A DNA stretch of 64,000 nucleotides from positions 5,538,501 to 5,602,500 of the forward strand of contig NZ_VIWT01000001.1 of the NCBI RefSeq assembly GCF_007829815.1, read 5' to 3'. The notes below the pieces were generated by a model. The model worked only from the letters and a program-made list of their open reading frames with translations, searched no databases and had not been told where the DNA came from. The stretch comes from Kitasatospora viridis (lineage in GTDB: Bacteria; Actinomycetota; Actinomycetes; Streptomycetales; Streptomycetaceae). The translations under genes and the position numbers were made by a program. Positions 25,201 through 32,657 of the stretch are shown piece after piece; position 1 is the first letter of the stretch; each line of letters starts with the position of its first letter.

Positions 25201-26794
25201 GGTCGGCGTCGGCGCCGACCTGCGGGCCGAGCAGGCCCGCGCGGAGAGCGACCAGACGGCGGCGCAGGCCGAGCTGGACCGGCTCACCAACAAGGTGCGC
25301 CTGCGCGCAGAGGAGCTGCTGGCCAGCCCCGACGGCGCCGACGGCCCGGCCCGGCAGGCCGCCGCCGCCCGCGCCGAGGAGCTGGTGGCCACCATCGAGG
25401 CCCGCTCCCAGGCGGCCAGCGAGCTGCTCGGCCGACTGCGCGGCGACGTCGAGCGGTCCGCCCCCGTGAGCGGCGAGGCGCACACCGAGCTGCCCGAGGA
25501 GCTGGTCCCGACCGATCCCGAGCACGCCCAGCAGCTGCTCCGGGTGGCCACCGGCGAACTCGCCGAGCGGCGCGACCTGCTGGAGGGCGCCCGCACCGAG
25601 CACACCGAGCTGCTGCGCACCCTGCAGTCCGCGCAGTCCGCCGCCGCCGACTTCGACGAGGCGGCCGCCCAGCTGCGGGACGGCCTGCGCGACCACGCGC
25701 CGGAGGAGGGCGAGCCGGCCGTCGACGCCTACCTGGACTCGCTCACCGAGGCCCGGACGGCGGCCACCGAGACCCGGCGGGCGCTGCGCGCGGCCGCCGC
25801 CGAGCTCTCCGCCGCCGACCTGGCGGTGCGCGACGCCTCGGACGCGCTGGTCCGGCACGCCAACGCGGCCCGCTACGAGGCGGTGCGCACACCGGCCCGG
25901 CAGCAGATCCGGGAGCTGCCGGCCGCGCTGCTGCCCGAGCACGCGGCCGCCTGGGCCGAGGCCTTCGCGCCCCGGCTGCGGGTGCTCACCGACGAGCTCA
26001 GCCAGCTGGAGCGCAACCGGGGCTCGATCGTGGACCGGCTGCGCGGGCTGGTGGAGTCCTCGCTGGCCACGCTGCGCGCCGCCCAGCGGCTCTCCCGGCT
26101 GCCCGAGGGACTGGGGGAGTGGTCCGGGCAGGAGTTCCTGCGGATCCGCTTCGAGGACCCGGACCAGACCGTGCTGGCCGAGCGGCTCGGCGAGGTGATC
26201 GACGAGGCGACGAGCGCGGCCGTCAGGAAGAACAGCGACCTGCGGCGTGACGGCATGTCACTGCTGCTGCGCGCCGTCGCGGCGGCGATCGGGCCGAAGG
26301 GGGTGAGCGTGGAGATCCTCAAGCCCGACGCGGTGCTGCGGGCCGAGCGGGTGAGCGTGGGTCAGATGTCCGACGTGTTCTCCGGCGGCCAGCTGCTCAC
26401 CGCCGCCATCGCGCTGTACTGCACGATGGCGGCGCTGCGGGCCAACGACCGGGGCCAGTCGCAGCTGCGGCACGCCGGCACGCTCTTCCTGGACAACCCG
26501 ATCGGCCGGGCCAACGCGACCTACCTGCTGGAGCTCCAGCGCGCGGTGGCGGACGCGCTGGGAGTCCAACTCATCTACACCACCGGGCTGTTCGACACCA
26601 CCGCGCTGGCCGAGTTCCCGCTGGTGATCCGGCTGCGCAACGACGCCGACCTGCGGGCCGGGCTGAAGTACATCTCGGTCGAGGAGCACCTGCGCCCGGG
26701 CCTGCCCGCGCCGCAGGACCCGGACGGCCCGGCCATCCACGGGGAGATCACCGCGACCCGGATGTTCAAGCGCCCGGCGGAGGTCGAGGCGTAG
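22241..26794 (+). CDS. SMC/MukB-like coiled-coil ATPase (JetC/MksB-like)
   Basis: 1517 residues. Walker A is E-N-G-G-G-K69-S in the first 70 residues. Long Ala/Glu/Arg-rich coiled coils occupy about 270-600 and 800-1340, separated by a globular hinge-like part (about 620-775). The C-terminal head has the ABC signature F-S-G-G-Q (1380-1384) and Walker B T-L-F-L-D1418-N1419-P. The catalytic Glu normally after the Walker B Asp is Asn here. This split-head layout is that of SMC, MukB and the JetC ATPase of Wadjet plasmid defence. The subunits upstream fit a three-part condensin; the JetD/MksG nuclease is missing. Role inferred: DNA loop extrusion or defence. Confidence 0.85.
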   Translation: MYELNRIRLYSIGPAGARYADTVLDLRDVGEPVANPAPRQLGMFGEEPEGPQRRPAPAGVLFLENGGGKSVLLKLIFSVMLPGHRNTLGGASSGVLRKFLLADDCGHVALEWQHTVTGELIVVGKVSEWRGRQVSSDPRKFAEAWYSFRPGPGLTLDALPVAERANLGDPNARARGRRRTMKGFRDAMTEAAKASPHLDLTFEDGHDRWTEHLNELGLDPELFRYQREMNADEGEAAGLFAVKHDADFTDLLLRAVTDTRDTDGLADLVHGFAAKLGRRAELTAERDFTAGSLDLLERIVQATAARESVREAHRGAERRTRRLAQALAARAGAERGRAQDLAIEVAAAASAVTAAEADRTRHSLITAELTHRHATLSLAAATTEAAGLRRELLDARTLHSAWQAAEAVLRHRAAADRAARVAVAIREAELDAAPALAARAQAAGALAQALEAAAGTAEERAETEEERAAGLQQDGAKVQADGLAAATAGQKARSEAEHLRQRLTEVEQELQAAVAAGWIDPTEDPDPARAALHAADSEQAATAGLEQARAAAEQATARAREAAAAEGRAELAAARAADARGAAQRALAAEQRTAAQLAGEDRLAELLGLASYHSQDDEADRLTPVVLDRAAEDLAELLDTAVASAERTLFELRTAAADDSRILAALGDGGLLPPGPDVLATVEYLGEHGIPALPGWRYLAQSVDPQEHERILAARPELVDGVVVTDPTSLERAREVLQAAALLPRSTVAVGAAAALIAPITDEPAFFLVPPNPAMHDESAADQERRELRTRAGARDEHIRELAARLGGDRALAARLASWQSSCPPGTLAELADAASAAAEQAEIAAAQLAAARAEHTEAEEERAAAAAVYEERREAAQQTRRRADALAGLAFRLRERPAWHRSLRELAEDAVECERRQAACAERARACDEDRRAAQRAADDARRTARTLRAERAELSGAVALTDEPPTASLPALREAYRAAAQLYEKVGVGADLRAEQARAESDQTAAQAELDRLTNKVRLRAEELLASPDGADGPARQAAAARAEELVATIEARSQAASELLGRLRGDVERSAPVSGEAHTELPEELVPTDPEHAQQLLRVATGELAERRDLLEGARTEHTELLRTLQSAQSAAADFDEAAAQLRDGLRDHAPEEGEPAVDAYLDSLTEARTAATETRRALRAAAAELSAADLAVRDASDALVRHANAARYEAVRTPARQQIRELPAALLPEHAAAWAEAFAPRLRVLTDELSQLERNRGSIVDRLRGLVESSLATLRAAQRLSRLPEGLGEWSGQEFLRIRFEDPDQTVLAERLGEVIDEATSAAVRKNSDLRRDGMSLLLRAVAAAIGPKGVSVEILKPDAVLRAERVSVGQMSDVFSGGQLLTAAIALYCTMAALRANDRGQSQLRHAGTLFLDNPIGRANATYLLELQRAVADALGVQLIYTTGLFDTTALAEFPLVIRLRNDADLRAGLKYISVEEHLRPGLPAPQDPDGPAIHGEITATRMFKRPAEVEA

Positions 26795-26850
26795 GGCCGT
26801 CCGGCGCCGCGTCGCCACCACATCTGGACAGCAAACGGGGGGAACCGTCC

Positions 26851-27516
26851 ATGCCGACCACCTACCACCGGATAGCCGGGAACAGCCTGGAGCGCCTCGC
26901 CGCGATCAGCGACGGCATCTTCGCGGTGGCGATGACCCTGCTGGTGCTCGACCTGCACGTGCCCGAGCTCGGCCGGCTGCGCTCCGGCGAACCGCTCTGG
27001 GCCCCGGGCGCGCTGCACGGGGAGGGCCAACTCCTGCACGCCCTGCTCCCGTTGGCCGCCCGCCTCGGCGTCTACCTGCTCGGCTTCCTCACCCTGGGCA
27101 TGTTCTGGCTGGGCCAGCAGGTCCAGCTCTCGCACTTCGAGCGCAGCGACCGGCACCTCACCTGGATCCACCTCGCCTTCCTCGGCGGGGTCTGCCTGAT
27201 GCCGTTCTCCACCTCGCTGCTGGCCGAGTACGAGGCCTACCGGGTCGCCCTGCTGGTCTACTGGCTGCACCTGCTGCTGCTCGGCCTGCTGCTGCTCGCC
27301 AGCCTGCGCCACGCCGGCGCGGCCGGGCTGATCAAGGACGAGGCGCCCGAGGGCCTGGTAGCGGCGGCCCGGCGGCGCATCGTGGTGCCCCAACTGCTGT
27401 ACGTCGCAGCCGTGCTGCTCGGCGCGGTGAGCACCTACCTGAGCGTCGCACTGCTGGTGCTGCTCCAGCTGAACTCCGCGCTGGCGCCCAGGATCCGCCT
27501 GCTGAACTGGTTCTGA
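26851..27516 (+). CDS. TMEM175-family membrane protein
   Basis: 221 residues; ATG 26851 after GGGGGGAA. The first helix carries I-S-D-G-I-F-A-V-A-M-T-L-L-V-L-D-L (about 19-35), the F-S-D-G-x-F-A signature of the bacterial TMEM175 (DUF1211) potassium channels, with Ile for the usual leading Phe. Five more TM segments follow. In the family the signature helix lines the pore. It starts 56 bases after the SMC-like gene on the same strand, so it could be cotranscribed, but no functional link is shown. Confidence 0.88.
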   Translation: MPTTYHRIAGNSLERLAAISDGIFAVAMTLLVLDLHVPELGRLRSGEPLWAPGALHGEGQLLHALLPLAARLGVYLLGFLTLGMFWLGQQVQLSHFERSDRHLTWIHLAFLGGVCLMPFSTSLLAEYEAYRVALLVYWLHLLLLGLLLLASLRHAGAAGLIKDEAPEGLVAAARRRIVVPQLLYVAAVLLGAVSTYLSVALLVLLQLNSALAPRIRLLNWF

Positions 27517-27527
27517 CTGATCGTCAG
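27513..27527. repeat. Copy of dispersed palindrome CTGAYNNNNCGTYAG
   Basis: CTGACTGATCGTCAG covers both convergent stop codons: TGA of the TMEM175 gene and TCA (reverse TGA) of the monooxygenase gene. Confidence 0.6.
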
Positions 27528-28720
27528 GCCGCTGCGGGGGAGGCCCAGTCGATCCGGTGCTCGAACTGCCAGGCCATCTTCTCCGGGCTGATCAGCCGCA
27601 TCCCGATCGGCATCAGCGCGTCCCGCAGCACCCGCCCGACCGGGCCGGCCGCCTTGTTGCTGTTGGTCCGCTCGGCCGCCTTGATGATCCGCTCGACCCG
27701 GGGCCGGCGCAGCGCCTCGTACCGGGCCAGCGCCTGACGCAGCGGCAGGTCCCGCAGGCAGTGGGCGAGTTCGACCGCGCTCTCGATCGCCAATGAGGCG
27801 CCCTGGCCGGAGGACGAGGAGGGCGCGTGCGCCGAGTCGCCGACCAGCACCAGCCGGTCGCGGCTCCAGTGCGGCACCACCGGCATGCTCTCCATCGGAC
27901 CGGTCATCATCAGGTGCGCCGGGTCGGTGCGCCGGATCAGCTCGGCGGCGGGCGTGCGGTCGCCCGCGCAGGCGGTCGCCAGCTCCGCCAACCACCGCTC
28001 GGCGCCGCGCGCCACCGCCTGGGGCTGGCTGAGCGGCTCGGCCCAGGGCAGGTTGACGAACCAGACGGCCTGACCGTCGATCACCTGCAGGCCGAAGAAG
28101 GCCCGCTTGCCGAAGGTCATGTACATCTTGCCGCCGGTGTCCGGCACCACCCCGGCCGCGGCGTACATCGAGCCGAAGCCCTGCAGCCCGGCGTACCGGG
28201 GGCTCGGGGCGGCCGGGTCGATCAGGCCGCGCACCGTGGAGCGGATGCCATCCGCGCCGATCAGCAGGTCGCCGGTGGCGGTGGTGCCGTCGGCGAACTT
28301 GGCGGTCACGGCGCCGGGTTGCTCGTCCACGCCGACCAGCTTCTTGCCGTGCTCGATCCGGATGCCGCGCCGCAGCGCCTCGTCGTACAGCGCCTGGTAC
28401 AGGTCGCTGCGCATCACCAGCCGGGTCGGCTCCAGTCGGCCGGGGCTGCCGAACTCGGCGAGCCGCTTGCCGTTCCAGCTCTGCAGCACGATCGACTGCA
28501 TCGGGTCGCCGAGCGCCCGGACCAGGTCGCCGGCGCCGATCACGTCCAGCGCGGCCAGCCCGTTCGGCGCCAGGCCGAGCCCGGCGCCGACGCCGACGGC
28601 GTCGCCCTGGTAGGCCTCGTGCACGGTCGCCTCGATGCCCGCCTGCTGCAGGGCCATCGCGGTGACGGGGCCGGCGACGCCGCCGCCGATGACCAGGGCG
28701 TGCTTGATCTGCTTTGCCAT
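27524..28720 (-). CDS. FAD-dependent monooxygenase (TetX/aromatic hydroxylase type)
   Basis: 398 residues; ATG 28720 with GGAGAGG upstream. The FAD-binding G-G-G-V-A-G-P is at 12-18, the Arg/Asp segment G-A-D-G-I-R-S near 155-161, and the second flavin motif G-D-S-A-H-A-P near 300. These mark class A flavoprotein monooxygenases that use NAD(P)H and O2. It is the second gene of an operon with the small gene at 28745-29203 and is probably controlled by the operator at 29254-29285 shared with the PadR gene at 35464. That pattern suggests response to, and modification of, a small aromatic or drug-like compound. Confidence 0.88.
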   Translation of the reverse strand: MAKQIKHALVIGGGVAGPVTAMALQQAGIEATVHEAYQGDAVGVGAGLGLAPNGLAALDVIGAGDLVRALGDPMQSIVLQSWNGKRLAEFGSPGRLEPTRLVMRSDLYQALYDEALRRGIRIEHGKKLVGVDEQPGAVTAKFADGTTATGDLLIGADGIRSTVRGLIDPAAPSPRYAGLQGFGSMYAAAGVVPDTGGKMYMTFGKRAFFGLQVIDGQAVWFVNLPWAEPLSQPQAVARGAERWLAELATACAGDRTPAAELIRRTDPAHLMMTGPMESMPVVPHWSRDRLVLVGDSAHAPSSSSGQGASLAIESAVELAHCLRDLPLRQALARYEALRRPRVERIIKAAERTNSNKAAGPVGRVLRDALMPIGMRLISPEKMAWQFEHRIDWASPAAA

Positions 28721-28744
28721 GACTGCCTCTCCTTTTATTTCTCG

Positions 28745-29203
28745 TCAGACCCGGGCGGGGTCGTCGATGGTGGGCCGGGTGCCGGTGCGGTGGGCCCGGC
28801 GGACGTCGTCGACGTACTCGCGGCTGCACATCGCGGAGAGGATCGCGATGCCGCCGCGGTGCACCCGGACCTCGCTGTTGTCGGCGGTGCCGATCAGGCG
28901 GACGCGCGGTCCGGCGAGCCCGCCGGTGGGGCCTTGCAGGTCCTTGACCCGGCCCCGGGCCGGCCAGGCGACGTCCCAGTGCTCGATCACCGCACCGTCG
29001 GGGACCAGCAGCTTGACCATCGCGCGGTGCAGGTCGATCCGGAGCTCCAGCTCGGCGGGCAGCTCGGGCGAGCGCAGGTCGAGGACGACGGCGGCGCTGC
29101 GGGCCTTGATCTCGAAGGTGTCGGCGGTGGTCCAGCGGCCGAGCCGCTTGGTGCTGGCGTGGTCGGCGTGGATGCGCTCGGTGGGGGTGCTGAGGGTGTT
29201 CAC
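28745..29203 (-). CDS. Small beta-rich protein of the monooxygenase operon
   Basis: 152 residues from GTG 29203 with GGAGGAG 10 bases upstream. The central part (L-D-L-R-S, L-E-L-R-I-D-L-H-R-A-M-V-K-L-L-V-P-D-G-A-V-I near 50-75) alternates strands in the way of LiaF-type C-terminal domains. No TM segment or signal. Its promoter overlaps the shared PadR operator. The role is unknown; linkage suggests it acts with the monooxygenase 24 bases downstream. Confidence 0.72.
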   Translation of the reverse strand: MNTLSTPTERIHADHASTKRLGRWTTADTFEIKARSAAVVLDLRSPELPAELELRIDLHRAMVKLLVPDGAVIEHWDVAWPARGRVKDLQGPTGGLAGPRVRLIGTADNSEVRVHRGGIAILSAMCSREYVDDVRRAHRTGTRPTIDDPARV

Positions 29204-29253
29204 GGCGGAATCGCTCCTCCGGTTCGGGGCCGGCGCTCTGTCGGCTCCTCCAT

Positions 29254-29285
29254 AGTTGCACTGAACCTAGTTTCAGTGCAACTAG
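29254..29285. promoter_or_regulatory. Palindromic operator shared with the padR promoter
   Basis: AGTTGCACTGAA (29254-29265) is mirrored by TTCAGTGCAACT (29272-29283). Overlapping it, CTAGTTTCAGTGCAACTAG (29267-29285) matches the reverse complement of 35420-35438 at 18 of 19 bases. It sits between two divergent starts (29203 minus, 29310 plus) and overlaps likely promoter elements of both. Confidence 0.8.
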
Positions 29286-29309
29286 TTCCCTTGTGGATAG
29301 GCTCGCGCG

Positions 29310-29945
29310 GTGACCAGCTTCCTGACCCACCGGGCGCGCGTGCACGACGCCCGGCTCCCCGCGTACCGACGGCACAGCGCGCTGCGCACCTGCCTCACCG
29401 CCTTCGCGCCCTACGGGCTCCGGGCGACCTACCACCACCTCACGCTCAGCGCCCGGATCCCCCAGCGCCTGGACGCGGACCCGGACGCGCTGGTGCGGGC
29501 CGTGGAGGAACTGCACGAGGCCCGCGAGCTCTGGCTGGTCGAGACGCGGGAGTTCGCGGCCCGGCGGCGGGCGGAGAAGTGGGCCGGCCGGCGTGCCGTG
29601 CCGAGCCCCCGGCCGTGGTGGCTGCGGAGCTGGTGGGAGGGGCCGGACCGAGCCTGGTACGAGGACCCGCTCCACCACCCGTGGCTGCGCCTGCCCGACT
29701 ACGTCCGGCGGCAGCAGGCGCTGGACGCCGGCGCCGAACTGCCCGGCTGCCCGGCCTGCGGTGACGAGGGGCCGTCGCAGTCGACCTCGACTGGGCACGG
29801 CTGGGTCGAGCGGTGCGGCCGCTGCCGGTTCGTCACGGCGCCGTGCTCGTGCGGTCAGTGGCACCCGCTCGCCCAGGAGTCGCCGTACCGCTGGCCCGAC
29901 ATCTGGCGGCGGGCGGTCCCGGGGGAGGGCCGGGTCGGCGCATAG
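29310..29945 (+). CDS. Hypothetical protein with Cys-rich C-terminus
   Basis: 211 residues from GTG 29310; TAGGCT at 29298-29303 suggests a leaderless transcript. The first 100 residues are basic and helical, with clusters of Trp (W-W-L-R-S-W-W). The C-terminal part has C-P-A-C-G-D, then C-G-R-C-R, then C-S-C-G-Q, six cysteines suited to a zinc ribbon. No enzyme motif. The PadR-type operator lies directly upstream, so it may be co-regulated with the divergent monooxygenase operon. Confidence 0.7.
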   Translation: MTSFLTHRARVHDARLPAYRRHSALRTCLTAFAPYGLRATYHHLTLSARIPQRLDADPDALVRAVEELHEARELWLVETREFAARRRAEKWAGRRAVPSPRPWWLRSWWEGPDRAWYEDPLHHPWLRLPDYVRRQQALDAGAELPGCPACGDEGPSQSTSTGHGWVERCGRCRFVTAPCSCGQWHPLAQESPYRWPDIWRRAVPGEGRVGA

Positions 29946-29955
29946 GATGCCCGGC

Positions 29956-30330
29956 ATGGCGAAGACTGTCGCGGAGAAGCTGCTGGTCCGGGAGGGCACC
30001 CGGGTGCTGGTGCTCGGTGCGCCGCAGGGGTGGTCACTGGGCGCCGGGGAGCCGCCGGTCGCGGGGGAGGCGGACGCCGTCCTGCTCTTCGCACCCGACG
30101 CCGCCGCCCTGGAGCGGGAGTTGGACGGCGCGCTCGCGGCGGTCCCGCATGACGGGCTGGCCTGGGTGGCCTACCGCAAGGGCGGCGCCAAGGCGGGCAC
30201 CGACCTGAACCGCGACATCCTCCAGGCCAGGTTGGCCGACCACGGCGTCACCGGCGTCACGCTGGTCGCGCTGGACGAGACCTGGTCGGCGATGCGGGTG
30301 CGCCCGACCGACCGGGTGGGCCGCCGCTGA
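29956..30330 (+). CDS. Small DUF3052-like protein
   Basis: 124 residues from ATG 29956; TAGGAT at 29943-29948 overlaps the previous stop and would give a leaderless start here (ATG 29947 is the alternative). The pattern D-A-V-L-L-F-A-P near 40, G-L-A-W-V-A-Y-R-K-G-G near 68 and L-D-E-T-W-S-A-M-R-V-R-P near 108 recalls DUF3052, a small Rossmann-like fold without a known reaction. The likeness is weak and by eye. Confidence 0.65.
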   Translation: MAKTVAEKLLVREGTRVLVLGAPQGWSLGAGEPPVAGEADAVLLFAPDAAALERELDGALAAVPHDGLAWVAYRKGGAKAGTDLNRDILQARLADHGVTGVTLVALDETWSAMRVRPTDRVGRR

Positions 30331-30338
30331 GCCTGCCG

Positions 30339-30692
30339 TCAGGCGGGCTGCCAGAGTTCGATCCGGGTGCCCTCCGGATCGGTGACCCAGCCGAAGCGGC
30401 CGACGCCGTCCATCTCCTGCGGCTCCCCGGCCACCTGGGCGCCTGCCGCGCGCAGTTGCGCGAGCATCGCGTCCAGGTCCCGGACCCGGAAGTTGAGCAT
30501 GGTCCGCTGGCCTGGGGAGCCGAAGTAGTCGGTCCCGGCCTCGAACGCCGCGAACACGGTCGGCCCGCTCTCCTGCTGCCACAGGCCGTGCTCGTCGGCG
30601 TCCAGGCCCAGGCAGTCGCGGTACCAGGCGGTCAGGGCGGCAGGGTCGGCGGCCCGCAGGAAGTACCCGCCGATGCCAAGCACACGTTCCAT
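30339..30692 (-). CDS. VOC-superfamily protein (glyoxalase/bleomycin-resistance fold)
   Basis: 117 residues; ATG 30692. The two-module beta-alpha-beta-beta-beta layout is visible, with W-Y-R-D-C-L-G-L-D near 23-31 and the C-terminal G-W-V-T-D-P-E-G-T-R-I-E-L-W near 100-113. Glu111 is a likely metal ligand. The family covers glyoxalases, dioxygenases and binding proteins that sequester antibiotics; the substrate cannot be inferred. Confidence 0.85.
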   Translation of the reverse strand: MERVLGIGGYFLRAADPAALTAWYRDCLGLDADEHGLWQQESGPTVFAAFEAGTDYFGSPGQRTMLNFRVRDLDAMLAQLRAAGAQVAGEPQEMDGVGRFGWVTDPEGTRIELWQPA

Positions 30693-30776
30693 GCCGCCAT
30701 CCTGTCAGCTCGATGACCTGATGGACTGTCAACTCGCCTTGACTGGGCTGGGCTCAGTCTGCATAGGGCCGAGGTC

Positions 30777-31211
30777 CTACCGCGGCAACGGCACCGGCCC
30801 GGGGGTGCAGATGCACCACACGCGCTTGCCGATGCCCTCGCGCGGACCCCAGCCCCAGTCCTTGGAGAGCTTGGCGACCAGCAGCAGGCCACGGCCCCTC
30901 ACTCCGTCGGATGCGATGCACAGCTTGGGAGGGGCGTCGGAGGCGTCCTCCACCGCGATCAGCAACTGTCCCGGCGTCACTTCAAGCACCAGCTTGATCA
31001 GCTTGCCGGTCTCGGTGCCGTGGAGCACGGCGTTGGTGACCAGCTCGCTGATGAGCAATTCGCCGATGTCGGCGTAGCGTTCGCCGCCAGCGACGGACTC
31101 CAGGAGGTCTCGCAGCACCTTCCTGGCCATCCTCGGGGAGCGTTCGCTGTTGGGCAGCCAGCAGTGGCCTTTCGCGGTGGGGGACGGCGTGCTGATGGTG
31201 GCATCAGGCAT
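30777..31211 (-). CDS. HATPase_c protein (RsbW-like) of a WhiJ-type locus
   Basis: 144 residues; ATG 31211 with GGGAG 8 bases upstream. The GHKL ATPase motifs are the N-box L-I-S-E-L-V-T-N-A-V-L-H-G near 53-65, G1 V-E-D-A-S-D near 86 and G2 G-R-G-L-L-L-V near 106. These are anti-sigma-factor kinases in origin. It is divergent from an XRE/DUF5753 regulator and a DUF397 gene, the standard trio of WhiJ-type loci that occur many times in streptomycete genomes. GC is visibly lower here than in the flanks. Confidence 0.87.
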   Translation of the reverse strand: MPDATISTPSPTAKGHCWLPNSERSPRMARKVLRDLLESVAGGERYADIGELLISELVTNAVLHGTETGKLIKLVLEVTPGQLLIAVEDASDAPPKLCIASDGVRGRGLLLVAKLSKDWGWGPREGIGKRVWCICTPGPVPLPR

Positions 31212-31567
31212 GGCGAAGCTCCCTTTGTGGCGTGGTTGTTGAAAGAAGTGAGCGCGATGACAGCGCTCCGAGGACGGCCCGCCCAGGGCGCGGAGATGCC
31301 CGGGCTGAGGGACCGTCAAGATCGCGGACGACGTGCAGGCATGGAGATGCCGCCGGTGGGCCTGGCAAATAATCACTCACCGAGAGCATCTCGTTACTTA
31401 CAGAGTGGACCTCTCTGGATAGAGAGCGCAAGTCATTCGATAGAGTCTGCAAATTTGCTTATCGAACCCCGATTCGGCCGCCCGGGCTCACGCTTGCTGG
31501 TGGCGAAGGCGGCCTGTGGCCAGGCAAACTGATCCGGCGACAGCTACAGGAGAGGGAGGGAGGCGCC
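31212..31567. promoter_or_regulatory. Divergent promoter with 21-base periodic repeats
   Basis: AT-rich for this genome. On the minus strand four degenerate 21-base units run from 31446 to 31363, each starting TCT or similar (CTCTATCGAATGAC, CTCTATCCAGAG, CTCTGTAAGTAACG, CTCGGTGAGTGATT). TTCGATA (31436-31442) and TATCGAA (31460-31466) form an inverted repeat around the palindrome GCAAATTTGC (31449-31458). Confidence 0.55.
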
Positions 31568-32422
31568 TTGGCACTCGCTCAGACCGTTCGGCGTAGGCAA
31601 CTTGGCGCGGAGCTGCGCCGACTTCGAGAGGCGAAGGGCCTGTCGGCGGAGGAAGTCAGCCAGAGCCTGCCCAAGTGGGGCGTTTCCAAGATCAGTCGAA
31701 TGGAGAACGCCAAGGTCGCCGTACGGGAGAAGGAGGTTGCCGAGCTTCTCGAGTTCTACGACGCCGACCCGGAGCTGACCAAGGTTCTCCTGGAGGTCAC
31801 TCGGAACGCTGCCAAGCGCGGCTGGTGGCAGAGCTATCGGGAAGTCCTGACTCCACGGCTCAGTGATCTCATCGCCCTCGAAGCCGAGGCCTCGGAGATC
31901 AAGCTCTATGAGACCTTCTTCATCCCCGGGCTCTTCCAGACCGCAGACTACGCGCGTGCGGTCATCACGCACCTCGGGAATCCGGCCCTTGGGGTCGATG
32001 CCCAAGTCGAAGTCCGCATGGCTCGACAGTCGATCCTCACCCGGCCGAATCCTCCGGAGGTCTGGGCAGTGGTGTGCGAATCGGCGTTGCGTGCACGGGT
32101 GGGTGCGGCAGGAGTGATGTCCGGTCAGTTGGAGCGACTTGCCAGCCTGACCCGCCTGCCCAATGTGAACATCCAGGTCATGCCGATCGAGGCTGCCGTG
32201 CATCCGGGCATGGATGGCGCGTTCACCGTGATCAACTTCCCGCATCAGAGCGATCTCGACGTTGTTCTCGTCCCGACCGCCGCCAGCAGCCTCTGGATCG
32301 AGGACCGCTCTGACGTGGGGCGCTACAAGGCGATCTTCCAGAAGGTCACCGCCGAGGCTATGTCTCTGGAGAAGTCGTTCGAATTCATCACTGATCTGAA
32401 AGACAGGCTGACCACCACATGA
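31568..32422 (+). CDS. XRE/DUF5753 regulator (WhiJ/Scr1 family)
   Basis: 284 residues from TTG 31568, after a run of GGGAGG. The helix-turn-helix covers about 10-60 (L-G-A-E-L-R-R-L-R-E-A-K-G-L-S-A-E-E-V, V-S-K-I-S-R-M-E-N). The remainder is DUF5753, with F-F-I-P-G-L-F-Q-T-A-D-Y-A-R near 115 and W-I-E-D near 240. WhiJ-type regulators control development with a partner DUF397 protein. The stop overlaps the DUF397 start (ATGA), so the two are translationally coupled. Confidence 0.9.
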   Translation: MALAQTVRRRQLGAELRRLREAKGLSAEEVSQSLPKWGVSKISRMENAKVAVREKEVAELLEFYDADPELTKVLLEVTRNAAKRGWWQSYREVLTPRLSDLIALEAEASEIKLYETFFIPGLFQTADYARAVITHLGNPALGVDAQVEVRMARQSILTRPNPPEVWAVVCESALRARVGAAGVMSGQLERLASLTRLPNVNIQVMPIEAAVHPGMDGAFTVINFPHQSDLDVVLVPTAASSLWIEDRSDVGRYKAIFQKVTAEAMSLEKSFEFITDLKDRLTTT

Positions 32423-32643
32423 CCCACACTCCCGAGACCTCCGCAACGAGCCTGAACTTCCGGAAGTCCTCTTACAGCAACGGCCAGGAGAACTGTGTCG
32501 AATGCGCCTTCGCTCCGCTGGGCAGTGATGCCGTGATCCGGGATTCCAAGGATCCGCACGGGCCGGCGCTGGTGTTCCGAGCCGAGGCGTGGCGGGCCTT
32601 CGTGGCTGACCTGCACATGGGCGGCCTTCCCAGCGGCTCCTGA
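32419..32643 (+). CDS. DUF397 partner protein
   Basis: 74 residues; ATG 32419 overlaps the regulator stop by 4 bases. Typical DUF397 order: F-R-K-S-S-Y-S-N-G near 14, N-C-V-E-C-A near 25, V-I-R-D-S-K-D-P near 38 and A-W-R-A-F-V near 58. Thought to bind or modulate the cognate XRE regulator. It is followed by a strong terminator. Confidence 0.92.
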   Translation: MTHTPETSATSLNFRKSSYSNGQENCVECAFAPLGSDAVIRDSKDPHGPALVFRAEAWRAFVADLHMGGLPSGS

Positions 32644-32657
32644 CTCGACCCTGACGA

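Noticed and set aside
26851..27516. TMEM175-family gene as effector of the SMC-like operon
   Set aside because: It is 56 bases downstream on the same strand but the family occurs alone in many genomes; proximity is not enough to claim a link.
31204..31452. An 82-codon minus-strand frame with heptad-like repeats
   Set aside because: The repeat pattern is better explained by 21-base periodic DNA sites in the divergent promoter; there is no ribosome-binding site and its end overlaps the ATPase gene.
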